The notes: a model not told the origin generated them from the sequence alone. A DNA stretch of 64,000 bases from Lachnospiraceae bacterium (GCA_910574805.1 CAJTCV010000006.1:124001-188000), one strand, 5' to 3'. Positions 9,235 to 19,173 are shown, counted from the first letter of the stretch. Made by a program: numbers and translations.

Positions 9235-9351
9235 TTTATATTTCCGAGAAGAAATAAGAATACCGGTATTCAGTTTTAATAAAAGGTTTTCCTGTATGAA
9301 ACAACGGATAGCAGTGCTCACTATTACGTTGACTGTTTTGGTTTTATCATA

Positions 9352-9397
9352 GATTGGCTTTGAAATGTTTACAGTTTTAAACATTCCAGAGCCAGTC
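9352..9397 (+). terminator. Terminator after RES-like gene
   Basis: A ~20-base imperfect stem (GATTGGCTTTGAAATGTTTA paired with TAAACATTCCAGAGCCAGTC) is followed by TTATTTTG, about 120 bases past the stop codon. Confidence 0.65.
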
Positions 9398-9477
9398 TTA
9401 TTTTGTTATCCTGGAAGCAGAAGAATAGTTACAGTTCAGCCTACCAGTTGAACCATCACTTTTAACACCGGCTAAAA

Positions 9478-9560
9478 CAACCCGTACAAAGTTCTCCAAA
9501 GCTACGAATACATTTACAATGATCAGGGCCGGTTAAAAGAAAAACGTTCCGGCGGAAGGG
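9478..9560 (+). pseudogene. Rhs core scrap with internal deletion
   Basis: Reads PYKVLQSYEY joined directly to YNDQGRLKEKRSGG. In the intact cores nearby these blocks are about 450 bases apart, so two core positions have been fused by deletion. It then enters the next Rhs core out of frame. The stretch 9398-9477 holds nothing recognisable. Confidence 0.65.
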
Positions 9561-11072
9561 ATGGAAGTCCGGTACCGCTATGACTGTCTGGATCGTCTGG
9601 AGCAGATTCACTACGGGAACGGAATCAGGACGTCTTATCAGTATGATGCAGACGGCAACGTATCGCATCTGGAGACCCGTATGGGAAGCGACATCCTGCT
9701 GTCCTTCCGGTATCAGTATGACGGCAATGGGAACCGTCTTTCCAAAACAGGTGTGCAGGGACCGGCAACCGACGGAAGCTGCGCGCTGGATATCACATAT
9801 CAGTATGATGTACGCGGACAGCTTCTGGAAGAAAACCGGAAGGACGCAGTATTCCGCTATAACTACGATGCAGCCGGAAACCGGATCCGGAAAGAAGAAA
9901 CAGGTGAAAACCGGAATATTGAAACCGTTTACTCCTACAATGAGAAGAACCAGCTCATCAACACGGAAGAGATCCGGACAGACGGAATCCGCAGAAGAAA
10001 TACCTTTACCTACAGCAGACAGGGAAGTATACTGAAAGAGAAAACCGAATCCGGGATCAGCCGGTATTTCTACAACAGTAAAAACCAGCAGATCCGGGTG
10101 GAACGCGCAGACGGTCAGATACAGGAAAACCGCTATGATGCGGAAGGCCTGCGCCATGAGATGAGAGAAAACGAGAAGCTGCTCCGGTTCGTGTATCAGA
10201 ACGGAGAACTTCTGTATGAAGAAGGAGGGGATAAGAAAACAGCCGGCTATCATCTGGGAGCAGGGATCGAAGCAGTCCGGAGAGGACAGCGAACGTATTA
10301 CTACCATCCGGATGAGCAGCTCAGCACGGCGCTGATCACGGATGAAACGGGAACGATAAAAAATCAGTACCGCTACGATGCGTTCGGAGCCGGACTGGAG
10401 GTCTCGGAAGAGCTTCCCAACCGCATCCGCTATACCGGCCAGCAGTATGACGGGGTAACGGAACAGTATTATCTGCGTGCAAGGTACTATAACCCGATAC
10501 TGGGCAGATTCCTGCAGGAGGATGTCTATCAGGGAGACGGGCTGAATCTGTATGCGTACTGCAGGAATAATCCGGTGGTTTATTATGATCCGAGCGGGTA
10601 TAATAAGATACCAGATTGTGTAAAAACAAAAAATGGAGAAACCGAAGACACTGTTATAGGAAAAGATGCTCACGCAGAATTGAAGGAATGGAGAGAAAAG
10701 AGTGGGGAGTTTGACTATGTAAATCAAAAGTTAAAAGATGCAGATGGAAATGTAATTCTGGTTCCTCATAATATATCAAGAAAAACAGGGCATGCAGGTG
10801 AGAAAATGCAAGGGGTAATTCCGGATGCTATAAAAGGACCGGAAAAAGGAGGGATTATTTATGATGATAAGCCGGCTGGAAGGCCAATTTCTAAAGACTT
10901 TCAAGAGATAGGAAGAAATATTGAAGCTTATGAAAAACTGTATGGTGAGCCTCCTAATGAGGTGATAGTTGTGAGGTATGATAAAGAAACATTAAAAATT
11001 GTAGAAGAAAAATCGTATAGTCCTTCTGATTTTGATCGCAGTAAGACCTCAAAGACTCAAAAGAAAGGATGA
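9561..11072 (+). CDS. Truncated Rhs core with PD-(D/E)XK nuclease-like tip
   Basis: The first ~345 residues are YD repeats ending with GRFLQEDVYQGDGLNLYAYC and YYDPSGY. The ~155-residue tip contains GKDAHAE, then VIPDAI, then IIYDDKPAG, and later EIGRNIEAYEKLYG. The spacing of P-D and D-x-K matches a restriction-endonuclease fold, so a DNase toxin is likely; this is motif-based. ATG 9561 has no ribosome-binding site, and the preceding core scrap is out of frame, so the cassette lacks a carrier N-terminus. The HEAT-like immunity gene starts 6 bases after the stop. The last part of the tip recurs at 19,269. Confidence 0.75.
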   Translation: MEVRYRYDCLDRLEQIHYGNGIRTSYQYDADGNVSHLETRMGSDILLSFRYQYDGNGNRLSKTGVQGPATDGSCALDITYQYDVRGQLLEENRKDAVFRYNYDAAGNRIRKEETGENRNIETVYSYNEKNQLINTEEIRTDGIRRRNTFTYSRQGSILKEKTESGISRYFYNSKNQQIRVERADGQIQENRYDAEGLRHEMRENEKLLRFVYQNGELLYEEGGDKKTAGYHLGAGIEAVRRGQRTYYYHPDEQLSTALITDETGTIKNQYRYDAFGAGLEVSEELPNRIRYTGQQYDGVTEQYYLRARYYNPILGRFLQEDVYQGDGLNLYAYCRNNPVVYYDPSGYNKIPDCVKTKNGETEDTVIGKDAHAELKEWREKSGEFDYVNQKLKDADGNVILVPHNISRKTGHAGEKMQGVIPDAIKGPEKGGIIYDDKPAGRPISKDFQEIGRNIEAYEKLYGEPPNEVIVVRYDKETLKIVEEKSYSPSDFDRSKTSKTQKKG

Positions 11073-12164
11073 AAAAAGATGTATGAAGTGCTGAGTGACA
11101 TTAATGTACTTGAAAAAGTGACAGACGAAGATATTGAAAAAAGTATACTGGAAGGACATCCATTGAAGTCAGAGATCATTATGGCAATGGGGTGTTCGCA
11201 TAAAATAAAATATCTGCCATATATTTATCCATATTTGAATGATGAGAGATTATATATTCGTCTGAGAGCTGCGGACAGTATTATGTGGATTGACGGCAGG
11301 AAGGGACTTGAAAAACTGAAAGAAAAAGAACAACAGTTTGACGAAACAGATTATGAATATGAATTAAGCGAAAAAGCATTGTTAAATGCGATGATACTTC
11401 GTGTAGAGAAGGGGGTAGAAGGAGTAAGAGAATACTTTTTTTCTGAAGATGCCAATGAAGTCATTCAATATGATTTGCTTGCTTATTACGGGAGAGGATA
11501 TCCGTATCAGGCAGAGGACATTGAGCTGATTCTTGAACTGCTGAACGGGTATATTGAAAAAGAAATGTCCTGGATTCGCAGATTATCAAGAGGTGATTAT
11601 TCAGATGCAGTTTTGTTTACGCTTGACAGTATAACTTATGCAAGCAGAAATAAGGATTTGTTTGCAAATTTGGATGATTCTTTATATGAGCAGATGTATC
11701 ATGTTTTTAAAAAGATTACTGAAATGAGAATAAATATGTACACAAAAGAAGCAATGGCAAATATGACCATATATATGAGAAAGGAATATGCAATAAAAGT
11801 ATTACAATTATTAAAAGGTAAAACCAGAGGTACTGCACAAACTGCATATAAGAGAGCATTAAAATTCTGGAGATTAGATGAGAGCTCATTGTAATATGAA
11901 ATGATTCAATGTGTTTTTGAGTTTTTTGCATCTGCACTACCAACAGCCTCGGACAGATAGTGGAGGAAAGAAGCTGCAATCTTCAGGACATGCCATCCAT
12001 GCAAAGAGACGGTTTCGGGAATGAGACCGCATATCAGTATACACTGGACGGCCAGATCAGAGAAGCCAAAAGGAGGAAGAAGGAAAACAGCCCGTATAAA
12101 GTTCTCCAGAGCTACGAATACAATGCCAGAGGCCAGATCACCGGAATCATGGACGGGAACGGCG
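10890..12164 (+). repeat. Segmental duplication A, copy 1
   Basis: Covers the end of the REase-like toxin, the HEAT-like immunity gene and the start of the next Rhs core. It matches 19,269-20,543 at equal length (1,275 bases) with scattered substitutions, which indicates duplication by recombination within the array. Confidence 0.85.
11079..11894 (+). CDS. HEAT-repeat-like immunity protein, copy 1
   Basis: 271-residue helical protein with a HEAT-like N-terminal half (LKSEIIMAMGCSHKIKYLPY, RLYIRLRAADSIMW). It lies 6 bases after the REase-like toxin, so it is its probable immunity protein. A second copy at 19,458 differs at only about twenty positions. The helical-repeat assignment is by pattern only. 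The start follows AAAGGATG. Confidence 0.65.
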   Translation: MYEVLSDINVLEKVTDEDIEKSILEGHPLKSEIIMAMGCSHKIKYLPYIYPYLNDERLYIRLRAADSIMWIDGRKGLEKLKEKEQQFDETDYEYELSEKALLNAMILRVEKGVEGVREYFFSEDANEVIQYDLLAYYGRGYPYQAEDIELILELLNGYIEKEMSWIRRLSRGDYSDAVLFTLDSITYASRNKDLFANLDDSLYEQMYHVFKKITEMRINMYTKEAMANMTIYMRKEYAIKVLQLLKGKTRGTAQTAYKRALKFWRLDESSL

Positions 12165-14101
12165 AGCGTATCGAATACCGTCTGGACACCTGGGGCAGGA
12201 TCACCGGCGTTGTGTTTTCCGACGGCGTAACAGAAGGCTGCGAGTATACGCCGTCCGGACAGGTAAGCCGGACCATCAACGGGAACGGCGGCGCCATCCG
12301 GTACCGTTACAACAGCTTCGGAAAGGTACGGGAACGGATCGACCAGACGGGAGATACGGAAACCTTCCGGTATGACGAAGAAGGCAACCTGTCCCTGCAC
12401 ATCGACCGGGACGGGAGACAGGTATCCCGGACGTATAACGTATTCGGAAACCTGATCTGCGAAAAAGCCGTGGATGAGAACGGGGAGAACCCGGTCATCA
12501 CCACCTGCAGGTACGACAGCCTGGGCAGGCTGACTCATGCGGTCTGCAACGGCCATTCCTACGAATACATTTACAATGATCAGGGACAGTTAAAAGAAAA
12601 GCGCTCCGGCGGAAGGCGGCTGATCTCCTGCACGTATGACCGGGCCGGAAAGATTACGGAGATCACGGATCCCGTGGGCGTGACGACGCATTACGAGTAC
12701 GATATCCTTGGGCGCACCAGCCGGATCAGCAGCCCGGGAGGAATGGAAGTCCGGTACCGCTACGACTGTCTGGACCGTCTGGAGCAGATTCACTACGGGA
12801 ACGGAATAAAGACGTCTTATCAGTATGATGCAGACGGCAACGTATCGCATCTGGAAACCCGCATGGGAAGCGACATCCTGCTGTCCTTCCGTTACCAGTA
12901 TGACGGCAATGGGAACCGCCTGACCAAAACAGGCGTGCAGGGACCGGCAACCGACGGAAGCAGCGCGCTGGAGATCACCTGTCAGTATGACGTGCGCGGA
13001 CAGCTTCTGGAAGAAAACCGGAAGGATGCAGTATTCCGCTATAACTACGATGCAGCCGGAAACCGGATCCGGAAAGAGGAAACAGGTGAAAACCGGAATA
13101 TTGAAACTGTTTACTCCTACAATGAGAAGAACCAGCTCATCAACACGGAAGAGATCCGGGCAGAGCGCACAGACGGCCGGATACAGGAAAACCGTTACGA
13201 TGCGGAGGGCCTGCGCCATGAGATGAGAGAAAATGAGAAGCTGCTCCGGTTCGTATACCAGAACGGAGAACTTCTGTATGAAGAAGGAGGGGATAAGGAA
13301 ACAGCCAGCTACTGCCTGGGAGCAGGGATCGAGGCAGTCCGGAGAGGACAGCGAACGTATTACTACCATCCGGACGAACAGCTCAGCACGGCGCTGATTA
13401 CGGATGAGACGGGAACGATAAAAAATCAGTACCGCTACGATGCGTTCGGAGCCGGACTGGAGATCTCGGAAGAACTGCCCAACCGCATCCGCTATACCGG
13501 CCAGCAGTATGATGAGATAACGGAACAGTATTATCTGCGTGCAAGGTATTATAACCCGATACTGGGAAGATTCCTGCAGGAGGATGTCTATCAGGGAGAC
13601 GGACTGAATCTGTATGCTTACTGTCGGAATAATCCGGTGGTGTATTATGATCCGAGCGGGTATAATGAAGAAATTACATCTGTTACTTGTATAAAGAAGC
13701 CAGATGATGATAAACAAAACAAAAATTCTGGAAAAGTTGAATTTAAAGCACCTCCAGATGCTACAGCGGAGGAAATTGAGCAGGTAAAACAATATGTTGC
13801 AGGTTGTAATAAGGCATTAGCGGCAGGAGCATTGTCAAAAACAGGCAGGGTTTCAACAAAAGGAAGACTGCGTAGGCAGGCATCGCGATCTGCATCGAGA
13901 GAGAGAAAAACTGCAATTAGAGAAGGCAGACCGTATAGTGGACAGGCAGGGCATGTACCTGATACAACATGGACAAACAATCCAGAACCCTTTAGTTGGC
14001 TTGATTTAGATGAAAGAGTAAACACAAGTCTTGGTGCACAATCTAAAAAATATTCAGTTGGATATAAACCAACAGAATTTGTCTACAAGGAGGATGATTA
14101 A
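11960..14101 (+). CDS. Truncated Rhs core with AGHVPDTTW toxin tip
   Basis: Residues 1 to ~567 are YD repeats ending in the DPSGY boundary. The core is missing a segment near residue 405, where EEIRAERTDG joins blocks that are separate in other copies. The ~145-residue tip is basic in its middle (GRLRRQASRSASRERK) and ends with AGHVPDTTW, VNTSLGAQ and YSVGYKPTEF. The conserved His/Asp/Asn pattern suggests a nuclease, but I cannot name the family. GTG 11960 lies within an open frame reaching 11921, with no true N-terminus. A SUKH immunity gene overlaps the stop. Confidence 0.7.
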   Translation: MEERSCNLQDMPSMQRDGFGNETAYQYTLDGQIREAKRRKKENSPYKVLQSYEYNARGQITGIMDGNGERIEYRLDTWGRITGVVFSDGVTEGCEYTPSGQVSRTINGNGGAIRYRYNSFGKVRERIDQTGDTETFRYDEEGNLSLHIDRDGRQVSRTYNVFGNLICEKAVDENGENPVITTCRYDSLGRLTHAVCNGHSYEYIYNDQGQLKEKRSGGRRLISCTYDRAGKITEITDPVGVTTHYEYDILGRTSRISSPGGMEVRYRYDCLDRLEQIHYGNGIKTSYQYDADGNVSHLETRMGSDILLSFRYQYDGNGNRLTKTGVQGPATDGSSALEITCQYDVRGQLLEENRKDAVFRYNYDAAGNRIRKEETGENRNIETVYSYNEKNQLINTEEIRAERTDGRIQENRYDAEGLRHEMRENEKLLRFVYQNGELLYEEGGDKETASYCLGAGIEAVRRGQRTYYYHPDEQLSTALITDETGTIKNQYRYDAFGAGLEISEELPNRIRYTGQQYDEITEQYYLRARYYNPILGRFLQEDVYQGDGLNLYAYCRNNPVVYYDPSGYNEEITSVTCIKKPDDDKQNKNSGKVEFKAPPDATAEEIEQVKQYVAGCNKALAAGALSKTGRVSTKGRLRRQASRSASRERKTAIREGRPYSGQAGHVPDTTWTNNPEPFSWLDLDERVNTSLGAQSKKYSVGYKPTEFVYKEDD

Positions 14102-14619
14102 TGGATGAGTGGAAAAAACTTATAGTGATTTTGGTACACATACGGAGCCAATTAATGGAAGCCGACAAAGAAAAATTATGGGAATATCATTTGCCTGGTC
14201 TTGCGACTACTAAAGATAAGATTGAGAAAGTTCAGAAAAAAATCAATTTATGTTTAAGCGAAGAATATAAAGAGTTTCTTTTGTGCGCAAATGGATGGCC
14301 CTGTTTTTACCAGATGGTAGATTTGTTTGGTACAAATGAGCTAATGTCTGATAAGATGTTGCGTGCGTTAAAGATGCTGTCTTATGAATGTGAGAACAAT
14401 AACGAATTGTTAGAAATAAATAAATATTTATTGCCTGTTGCTGTGTCAAGAACAGACATGGATTTATTTGTTATGGTTTTAAAAACAGGAAGGAGATTTG
14501 GAGAAATAATCTGGTTGGCAGGAGGTGAAATAGACAGATTTGAATCTTTTAAAGATTTTTTTAAGGCGATGATAGAGTATAACAAATTAGATTTAGAAGA
14601 TGCGAAAAACGGCGTGTAG
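14101..14619 (+). CDS. SUKH-family immunity protein
   Basis: 172-residue SMI1/KNR4-type protein: INLCLSEEYKEFLLCANGWP is the diagnostic helix-turn, followed by a QMVDLFGTNEL strand region and a C-terminal SFKDFFKAMIEYN helix. Its ATG overlaps the toxin stop codon (TAATG) and AGGAGG lies upstream, so it is translationally coupled as the cognate immunity gene. Confidence 0.8.
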   Translation: MDEWKKLIVILVHIRSQLMEADKEKLWEYHLPGLATTKDKIEKVQKKINLCLSEEYKEFLLCANGWPCFYQMVDLFGTNELMSDKMLRALKMLSYECENNNELLEINKYLLPVAVSRTDMDLFVMVLKTGRRFGEIIWLAGGEIDRFESFKDFFKAMIEYNKLDLEDAKNGV

Positions 14620-14681
14620 GAAATGTACAGACCATGGTAGATTTGATGTAACTGCATTTACAAATACTTTTACAAACCTTT

Positions 14682-15777
14682 ATGGGAAGCGATAGTCTGC
14701 TGTCCTTCCGGTATCAGTATGACGTGTGCGGACAGCTTCTGGAAGAAAACCGGAAGGACGCAGTATTCCGCTATACCTGTGATGCAGCCGGAAACCGAAT
14801 CCGGAACCTGCAGGTATTTCTACAACAGCAAAAACCAGCAGATCCGGGTGGAGCGCACAGACGGCCGGATACAGGAAAACCGTTACGATGCGGAGGGCCT
14901 GCGCCATGAGATGAGAGAAAATGAGAAGCTGCTCCGGTTCGTATACCAGAACGGAGAACTTCTGTATGAAGAAGGAGGGGATAAGGAAACAGCCAGCTGC
15001 CATCTGGGAGCAGGGACCGAAGCAGTCCAGAGAGGAGAGCGAACGTATTATTATCATCCGGACGAACAGCTCAGCACGGCGCTGATTACGGATGAAACGG
15101 GAACGATTAAAAATCAGTACCGCTATGATGCGTTCGGAGTCGGACTGGAAGTCTCGGAAGAACTTCCCAACCACATCCGCTATACCGGCCAGCAGTATGA
15201 CAGAGTAACGGAACAGTATTATCTGCGTGCAAGGTATTATAACCCGATACTGGGAAGATTCCTGCAGGAGGACGTCTGTCAGGGAGACGGACTGAATCTG
15301 TATGCGTACTGCAGGAATAATCCGGTGGTGTATTATGATCCGAGCGGATATGGAAGTAGCTTTTTCTTTAGAGGTGATGATGATTACAAAAAGGGAAATA
15401 ATATTGGAGTACCAATAGGTGATGGTGCAGATATTGTATCCTTTGATGTTCACGTAAACAATAAAGAAACAACCAGTGGATCAAGCATATATACATCGTT
15501 TTCAAAGGAATTAAAACCAGCATTGCGCTTTACCAAAGATGGAAAAGTGATTAAAGTTAAGATAAGCGATTTAAAAGAATTAGAAAATCAGGGAGTAATA
15601 AAAATTTATGATGATAAAGATGCAAAAAAAATTTTGCATGAACAAGGTCTGAGAAGAGAGGCCAATGATACTTATGAAAATATGAGAAAGAATAAAGAAG
15701 TTTTAATTGAGGACGAAATTCCTGCTGATATGATTAAGCAGGTGCCTAAGGAACAAATAAAAGGAAGGAAATGCTGA
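14682..15777 (+). pseudogene. Rhs fragment with ADP-ribosyltransferase-like tip
   Basis: Begins with a short core piece in one frame (to ~14,805). A deletion then shifts the core into the frame that runs from 14,719 to 15,777 (352 residues). The ~145-residue tip shows FFFRGDDD, then SIYTSFSKE with a downstream ALRFTKDG, then NKEVLIEDEIPADMI. These match the Arg / Ser-Thr-Ser / Glu landmarks of R-S-E type ADP-ribosyltransferases, which would modify a target protein with ADP-ribose from NAD. Assignment is by motif order only. Two small immunity-like genes follow. Confidence 0.65.
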
Positions 15778-15804
15778 AATGAAATTTAGGTGGAGGTGAT
15801 TGTA

Positions 15805-16047
15805 ATGGTTAGACAGTCAGGTTGCACATTATCAAATATATCGATTGATTATTTGATTAAAAAGAATTTTAAAATACATATAGAGTATAATGAATACGAG
15901 TTTGAATGGATGGCAATTCGTGATGATTTGCATTTATATGCATCAGATCCAGTCCATTTGATTGCATTATATATAATTCAGGAAGACTGGGCTGAAAAAA
16001 AGCCTATTCCCAATTATTATAAGGATCTGATTTATGAGAAAAACTAA
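15805..16047 (+). CDS. Small immunity-like protein (80 residues)
   Basis: Acidic protein with the block EFEWMAIRDDLHLYASDPVH and IIQEDW. It is clearly related to the next gene (FIWVAEKDEKQFSATDPLR, IIQEYGETW), so the pair arose by duplication. It follows the ADP-ribosyltransferase-like tip and is a candidate immunity protein. ATG 15805 was chosen with GGTGGAGGTGAT upstream. A frameshifted copy lies at 31,372. Confidence 0.6.
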   Translation: MVRQSGCTLSNISIDYLIKKNFKIHIEYNEYEFEWMAIRDDLHLYASDPVHLIALYIIQEDWAEKKPIPNYYKDLIYEKN

Positions 16048-16122
16048 AAAATTGCTTTGAAATATAATAACAGGTTGCAGAAAAATTACATTTTTTTGTA
16101 TTGCATTTCAGGGAGTGTATAA

Positions 16123-16404
16123 ATGGGAACTTTTATGAAGATGGTTGATGCACCAAATACATATAATTATGCAATTGATAAACTAATCAATTGGGGGTAC
16201 AAGATTTCTGTGGTAAATGATATGGCTGATTTTGTTGACAAATTTATATGGGTAGCCGAAAAAGATGAAAAACAGTTTTCAGCAACAGACCCATTGCGTT
16301 TATTAGGGCTTGTTACAATTATACAAGAATATGGAGAAACATGGGATTGTATTGAAGTAGCCAGTTCCTTTTCAATAAAGCCGATAAAAAGTGACTTGTT
16401 CTAA
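16123..16404 (+). CDS. Small immunity-like protein (93 residues), copy 1
   Basis: Paralogue of the preceding 80-residue protein, sharing the D-P-L-R-L-L-G-L and IIQE-x-x-E-T-W features. No family recognised. AGGGAG precedes the ATG. An intact copy with one residue changed (Asn to Asp near residue 26) lies at 31,682. Confidence 0.6.
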   Translation: MGTFMKMVDAPNTYNYAIDKLINWGYKISVVNDMADFVDKFIWVAEKDEKQFSATDPLRLLGLVTIIQEYGETWDCIEVASSFSIKPIKSDLF

Positions 16405-16469
16405 AACATATGAGAATAGTTATGCTATGCTAATGCGACATCCTGCTGTCCTTCCGGTATCAGTATGAC

Positions 16470-17390
16470 ATGCGAGGACAGCTTCTGGAAGAAAACCGGA
16501 AGGGTGCAGTATTCCGCTATAACTACGATGCAGCCGGAAACCGGATCCGGAAAGAGGAAACGGGTGAAAACCGGAATACCAAAACCGTTTACACCTATTA
16601 TGAAAAGAATCAGCTCATCCATACGGAAGAACTCCCGGAAGACGGGATTCGAAGAAGAAATACCTTTACCTACAGTAAACAGGGAAGTATACTGAGGGAG
16701 GAAACCGAATCCGGGATCAGCCGGTATTTCTACAACAGCAAAAACCAGCAGGTACGGGCAGAGCGCACAGACGGCCGGATACAGGAAAACCGTTACGATG
16801 CGGAGGGCCTGCGCCATGAGATGAGAGAAAATGAGAAGCTGCTCCGGTTCGTATACCAGAACGGAGAACTTCTGTATGAAGAAGGAGGGGATAAGGAAAC
16901 AGCCAGCTACCATCTGGGAGCAGGGACCGAAGCAGTCCAGAGAGGAGAGCGAACGTATTATTATCATCCGGACGAACAGCTCAGCACGGCGCTGATCACG
17001 GATGAGACGGGAACGATAAAAAATCAGTACCGCTACGATGCGTTTGGAGCCGGACTGGAGGTCTCGGAAGAGCTTCCCAACCGCATCCGCTATACCGGTC
17101 AGCAGTATGACGAAGTGACAGAACAGTATTATCTGCGTGCAAGGTATTATAACCCGATACTGGGAAGATTCCTGCAGGAGGACGTCTGTCAGGGAGACGG
17201 GCTGAATCTGTATGCTTACTGCCGGAATAATCCGGTGGTGTATTATGATCCGAGCGGGTATAATGAGCAACCTGATAAATGTGGTAATACTGGAAAAATT
17301 GGCAATACTGAAGAAAATCCGCAAGATCAAACGAATCAACAAAAGAGTGACACTACATCCGCCTTTGGTTCAACGTTATTACGAAGGTGA
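16470..17390 (+). CDS. Truncated Rhs core with degraded tip
   Basis: 306-residue piece: YD repeats to the DPSGY boundary (~residue 264), then a low-complexity, Asn/Gln-rich start of a tip that stops after LLRR. The following frame continues a plausible tip (17,388-17,557), so the toxin is frameshifted. No ribosome-binding site supports the start at 16470. The SUFU gene downstream is the likely immunity gene. Confidence 0.6.
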   Translation: MRGQLLEENRKGAVFRYNYDAAGNRIRKEETGENRNTKTVYTYYEKNQLIHTEELPEDGIRRRNTFTYSKQGSILREETESGISRYFYNSKNQQVRAERTDGRIQENRYDAEGLRHEMRENEKLLRFVYQNGELLYEEGGDKETASYHLGAGTEAVQRGERTYYYHPDEQLSTALITDETGTIKNQYRYDAFGAGLEVSEELPNRIRYTGQQYDEVTEQYYLRARYYNPILGRFLQEDVCQGDGLNLYAYCRNNPVVYYDPSGYNEQPDKCGNTGKIGNTEENPQDQTNQQKSDTTSAFGSTLLRR

Positions 17391-17557
17391 TACCCGGCAT
17401 TGGTGAAAAACCAGGATATTTAATGACACCTGAAGAAAGAAGAGCCAGTGCAAATGATAGAAGTCGTATGAGGCCTTCAACTCAAGAAGCTCAAAGAAGG
17501 CAGGGTGCTGAAATGGCACGATATTCAAAAGGAATGAAAAAGAAGTATGGATTATAG
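17388..17557 (+). pseudogene. C-terminal toxin tip remnant (frameshifted)
   Basis: Reads IGEKPGYLMTPEERRAS, then a basic stretch ending GMKKKYGL. This is the out-of-frame continuation of the preceding Rhs tip. Its last 11 bases overlap the SUFU gene start, the same overlap length seen in the AHH module. The toxin class is not recognised. Confidence 0.5.
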
Positions 17558-18095
17558 TGAAAACATAAAAAAACATTATACCGAATTTTGGGGGGAATTT
17601 ACGGAACATAGATTTGACAAAGGACCTGTTAGTGAATTGCCGATTGAGTTTTGTATTTTGAAATTTCCTCCTCATGGCAAACGTAATATGTGGACATATG
17701 CGACTTGTGGGATGTCTGGTAAATTAGGTATGAACGCAATCGAAATACATATGTTCTCATCTGCAGAATATGATTTTTTAGTTGAATTACTTACAGTAAT
17801 CGCTCATTATCATGTGACGGAAGGGAATTTGGATTTAGGTCATACTATTAATTTTGGATGTCCCTGGTGTAAAGGTTCAGGTTTAGAATATGGTTTGATT
17901 TCGTTACCTTATTTGGATGGTCCAGTATTTGAAAATTTGCAGGCCGAATTAAAAAATATAAGATTTTTATGGCTTATTCCTATAACAATTAGTGAAAAGA
18001 ATTATAAAAAGCAAAATGGTTTGGAAGCTTTAGAACAAAAATTTGATGAATCTTACTTTAATTATTTGGATCCATATAGGGAAAGTGTTATTTAG
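17547..18095 (+). CDS. SUFU-domain immunity protein
   Basis: 182-residue protein with the Suppressor-of-fused fold signature: CILKFPPHGKRNMWTYATCGMS, a helical IEIHMFSS and LLTVIAHYH segment, LGHTINFG, and FLWLIPITISEKNY near the end. In bacteria, SUFU proteins are a recognised polymorphic-toxin immunity group. It overlaps the preceding toxin remnant by 11 bases. Confidence 0.8.
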   Translation: MDYSENIKKHYTEFWGEFTEHRFDKGPVSELPIEFCILKFPPHGKRNMWTYATCGMSGKLGMNAIEIHMFSSAEYDFLVELLTVIAHYHVTEGNLDLGHTINFGCPWCKGSGLEYGLISLPYLDGPVFENLQAELKNIRFLWLIPITISEKNYKKQNGLEALEQKFDESYFNYLDPYRESVI

Positions 18096-18180
18096 TTATT
18101 TGTATTTTGGAAATATTATTGAAACAAAAAATAGTATTTCATAATTTATGATGCAGTCAGAAACTGAATCCAGGCCTCAG

Positions 18181-18519
18181 CTGGTATTTCTACAACAGCA
18201 AAAGCCAGCAGATCCGGGCAGAGTGTGCAGACGGCCGGATACAGGAAAACCGCTACGATGCGGAAGGCCTGCGCCATGAGATGAGAGAAAACGAGAAGCT
18301 GCTCCGGTTCGTCTATCAGAACGGAGAACTTCTGTATGAAGAAGGAGGGGATAAGAAAACAGTCAGCTACTGCCTGGGAGCAGGGATCGAGGCAGTCCGG
18401 AGAGGACCGCGAACGTATTACTACCATCCGGATTAGATGTGATTCCTGGAGAAAAACCAGGCAAAAATAATATTAAAATGCTTGATATACTTATTGAGGA
18501 AGCAAGAAAAAATGGATAA
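18181..18519 (+). pseudogene. Rhs core fragment plus toxin-tail scrap
   Basis: An 84-codon piece of core (YFYNSKSQQIRAEC to YYYHPD) ends in a stop at 18,435. The next ~28 codons (VIPGEKPGKNNIKMLDI, EEARKNG) look like the tail of a lost toxin, just before an immunity-like gene. The VIPG-EKPG start resembles the 17.4 kb remnant. Confidence 0.6.
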
Positions 18520-18531
18520 AGGAGACTGATT

Positions 18532-19173
18532 GTGAAAAACTTTGATGTTTATGAATTAGATATTCCTTCTAAAAAAGAGAACTTGTTAAAGAGTGTCTTA
18601 AATCAGAAAGTGAAACAGATGATCAGATACGGACTTGATCCTAAAGAGAATTTTTCTCAGGAGTATGAGCTTGAAGACAGAATGGCTTTTTCTCTGTCAG
18701 AAAGTGCGTTGGTTATAGAATTTGAAAATGGAACTTCCCTGGGATTTAGCAGTGATGAAGAAAGATATAGTGTTATTACCTGGGCAGAACGATATATGGG
18801 ACAGGATCGTCCCATATATGGATTGTTAAAAGATGATAAAGATTTATTTCCTATTATGGCCAATGATAAGAAATATTCAACAGAGTTTTTTGCCAGTATA
18901 ATAAATCAAACTCTGGTCAGATATGAAATAATCAAATTTGAAGTTCCTGATGAAGGTCTGCCACACCATATATTTTCTCCCAGACTTCATTATTTACCAA
19001 GAGAGGTTGGTTTGTTATTGATATTTTCAAATAAAAGTCAAATGATAGTGTCACATGGATTGACATATGAAGAAGGAGGCAATTTTTCTGTAGGCAGTTT
19101 TACTGTTTTGGAATGGAGCCAAGTGGATAAAGACATTTATCCGTATCTTTATAAAACAAGTCGTTTTTGGTGA
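18532..19173 (+). CDS. Putative immunity protein (213 residues)
   Basis: Soluble acidic protein of unrecognised family (FDVYELDIPSKKENLLKSVL, ALVIEFENGTSLGFSSDEE). GTG 18532 follows AAAGGAGACTGATT. It sits between a toxin-tail scrap and the duplicated REase module, so an immunity role is inferred from context. Confidence 0.55.
   Translation: MKNFDVYELDIPSKKENLLKSVLNQKVKQMIRYGLDPKENFSQEYELEDRMAFSLSESALVIEFENGTSLGFSSDEERYSVITWAERYMGQDRPIYGLLKDDKDLFPIMANDKKYSTEFFASIINQTLVRYEIIKFEVPDEGLPHHIFSPRLHYLPREVGLLLIFSNKSQMIVSHGLTYEEGGNFSVGSFTVLEWSQVDKDIYPYLYKTSRFW

Larger units (their letters stand above)
15788..16465 (+). repeat. Segmental duplication B, copy 1
   Basis: Holds the two small immunity-like genes and the first bases of the following Rhs core. 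It recurs at 31,355-32,024 with an 8-base deletion and a few substitutions. The duplicate begins at the TA where an IS630 copy ends. Confidence 0.85.
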
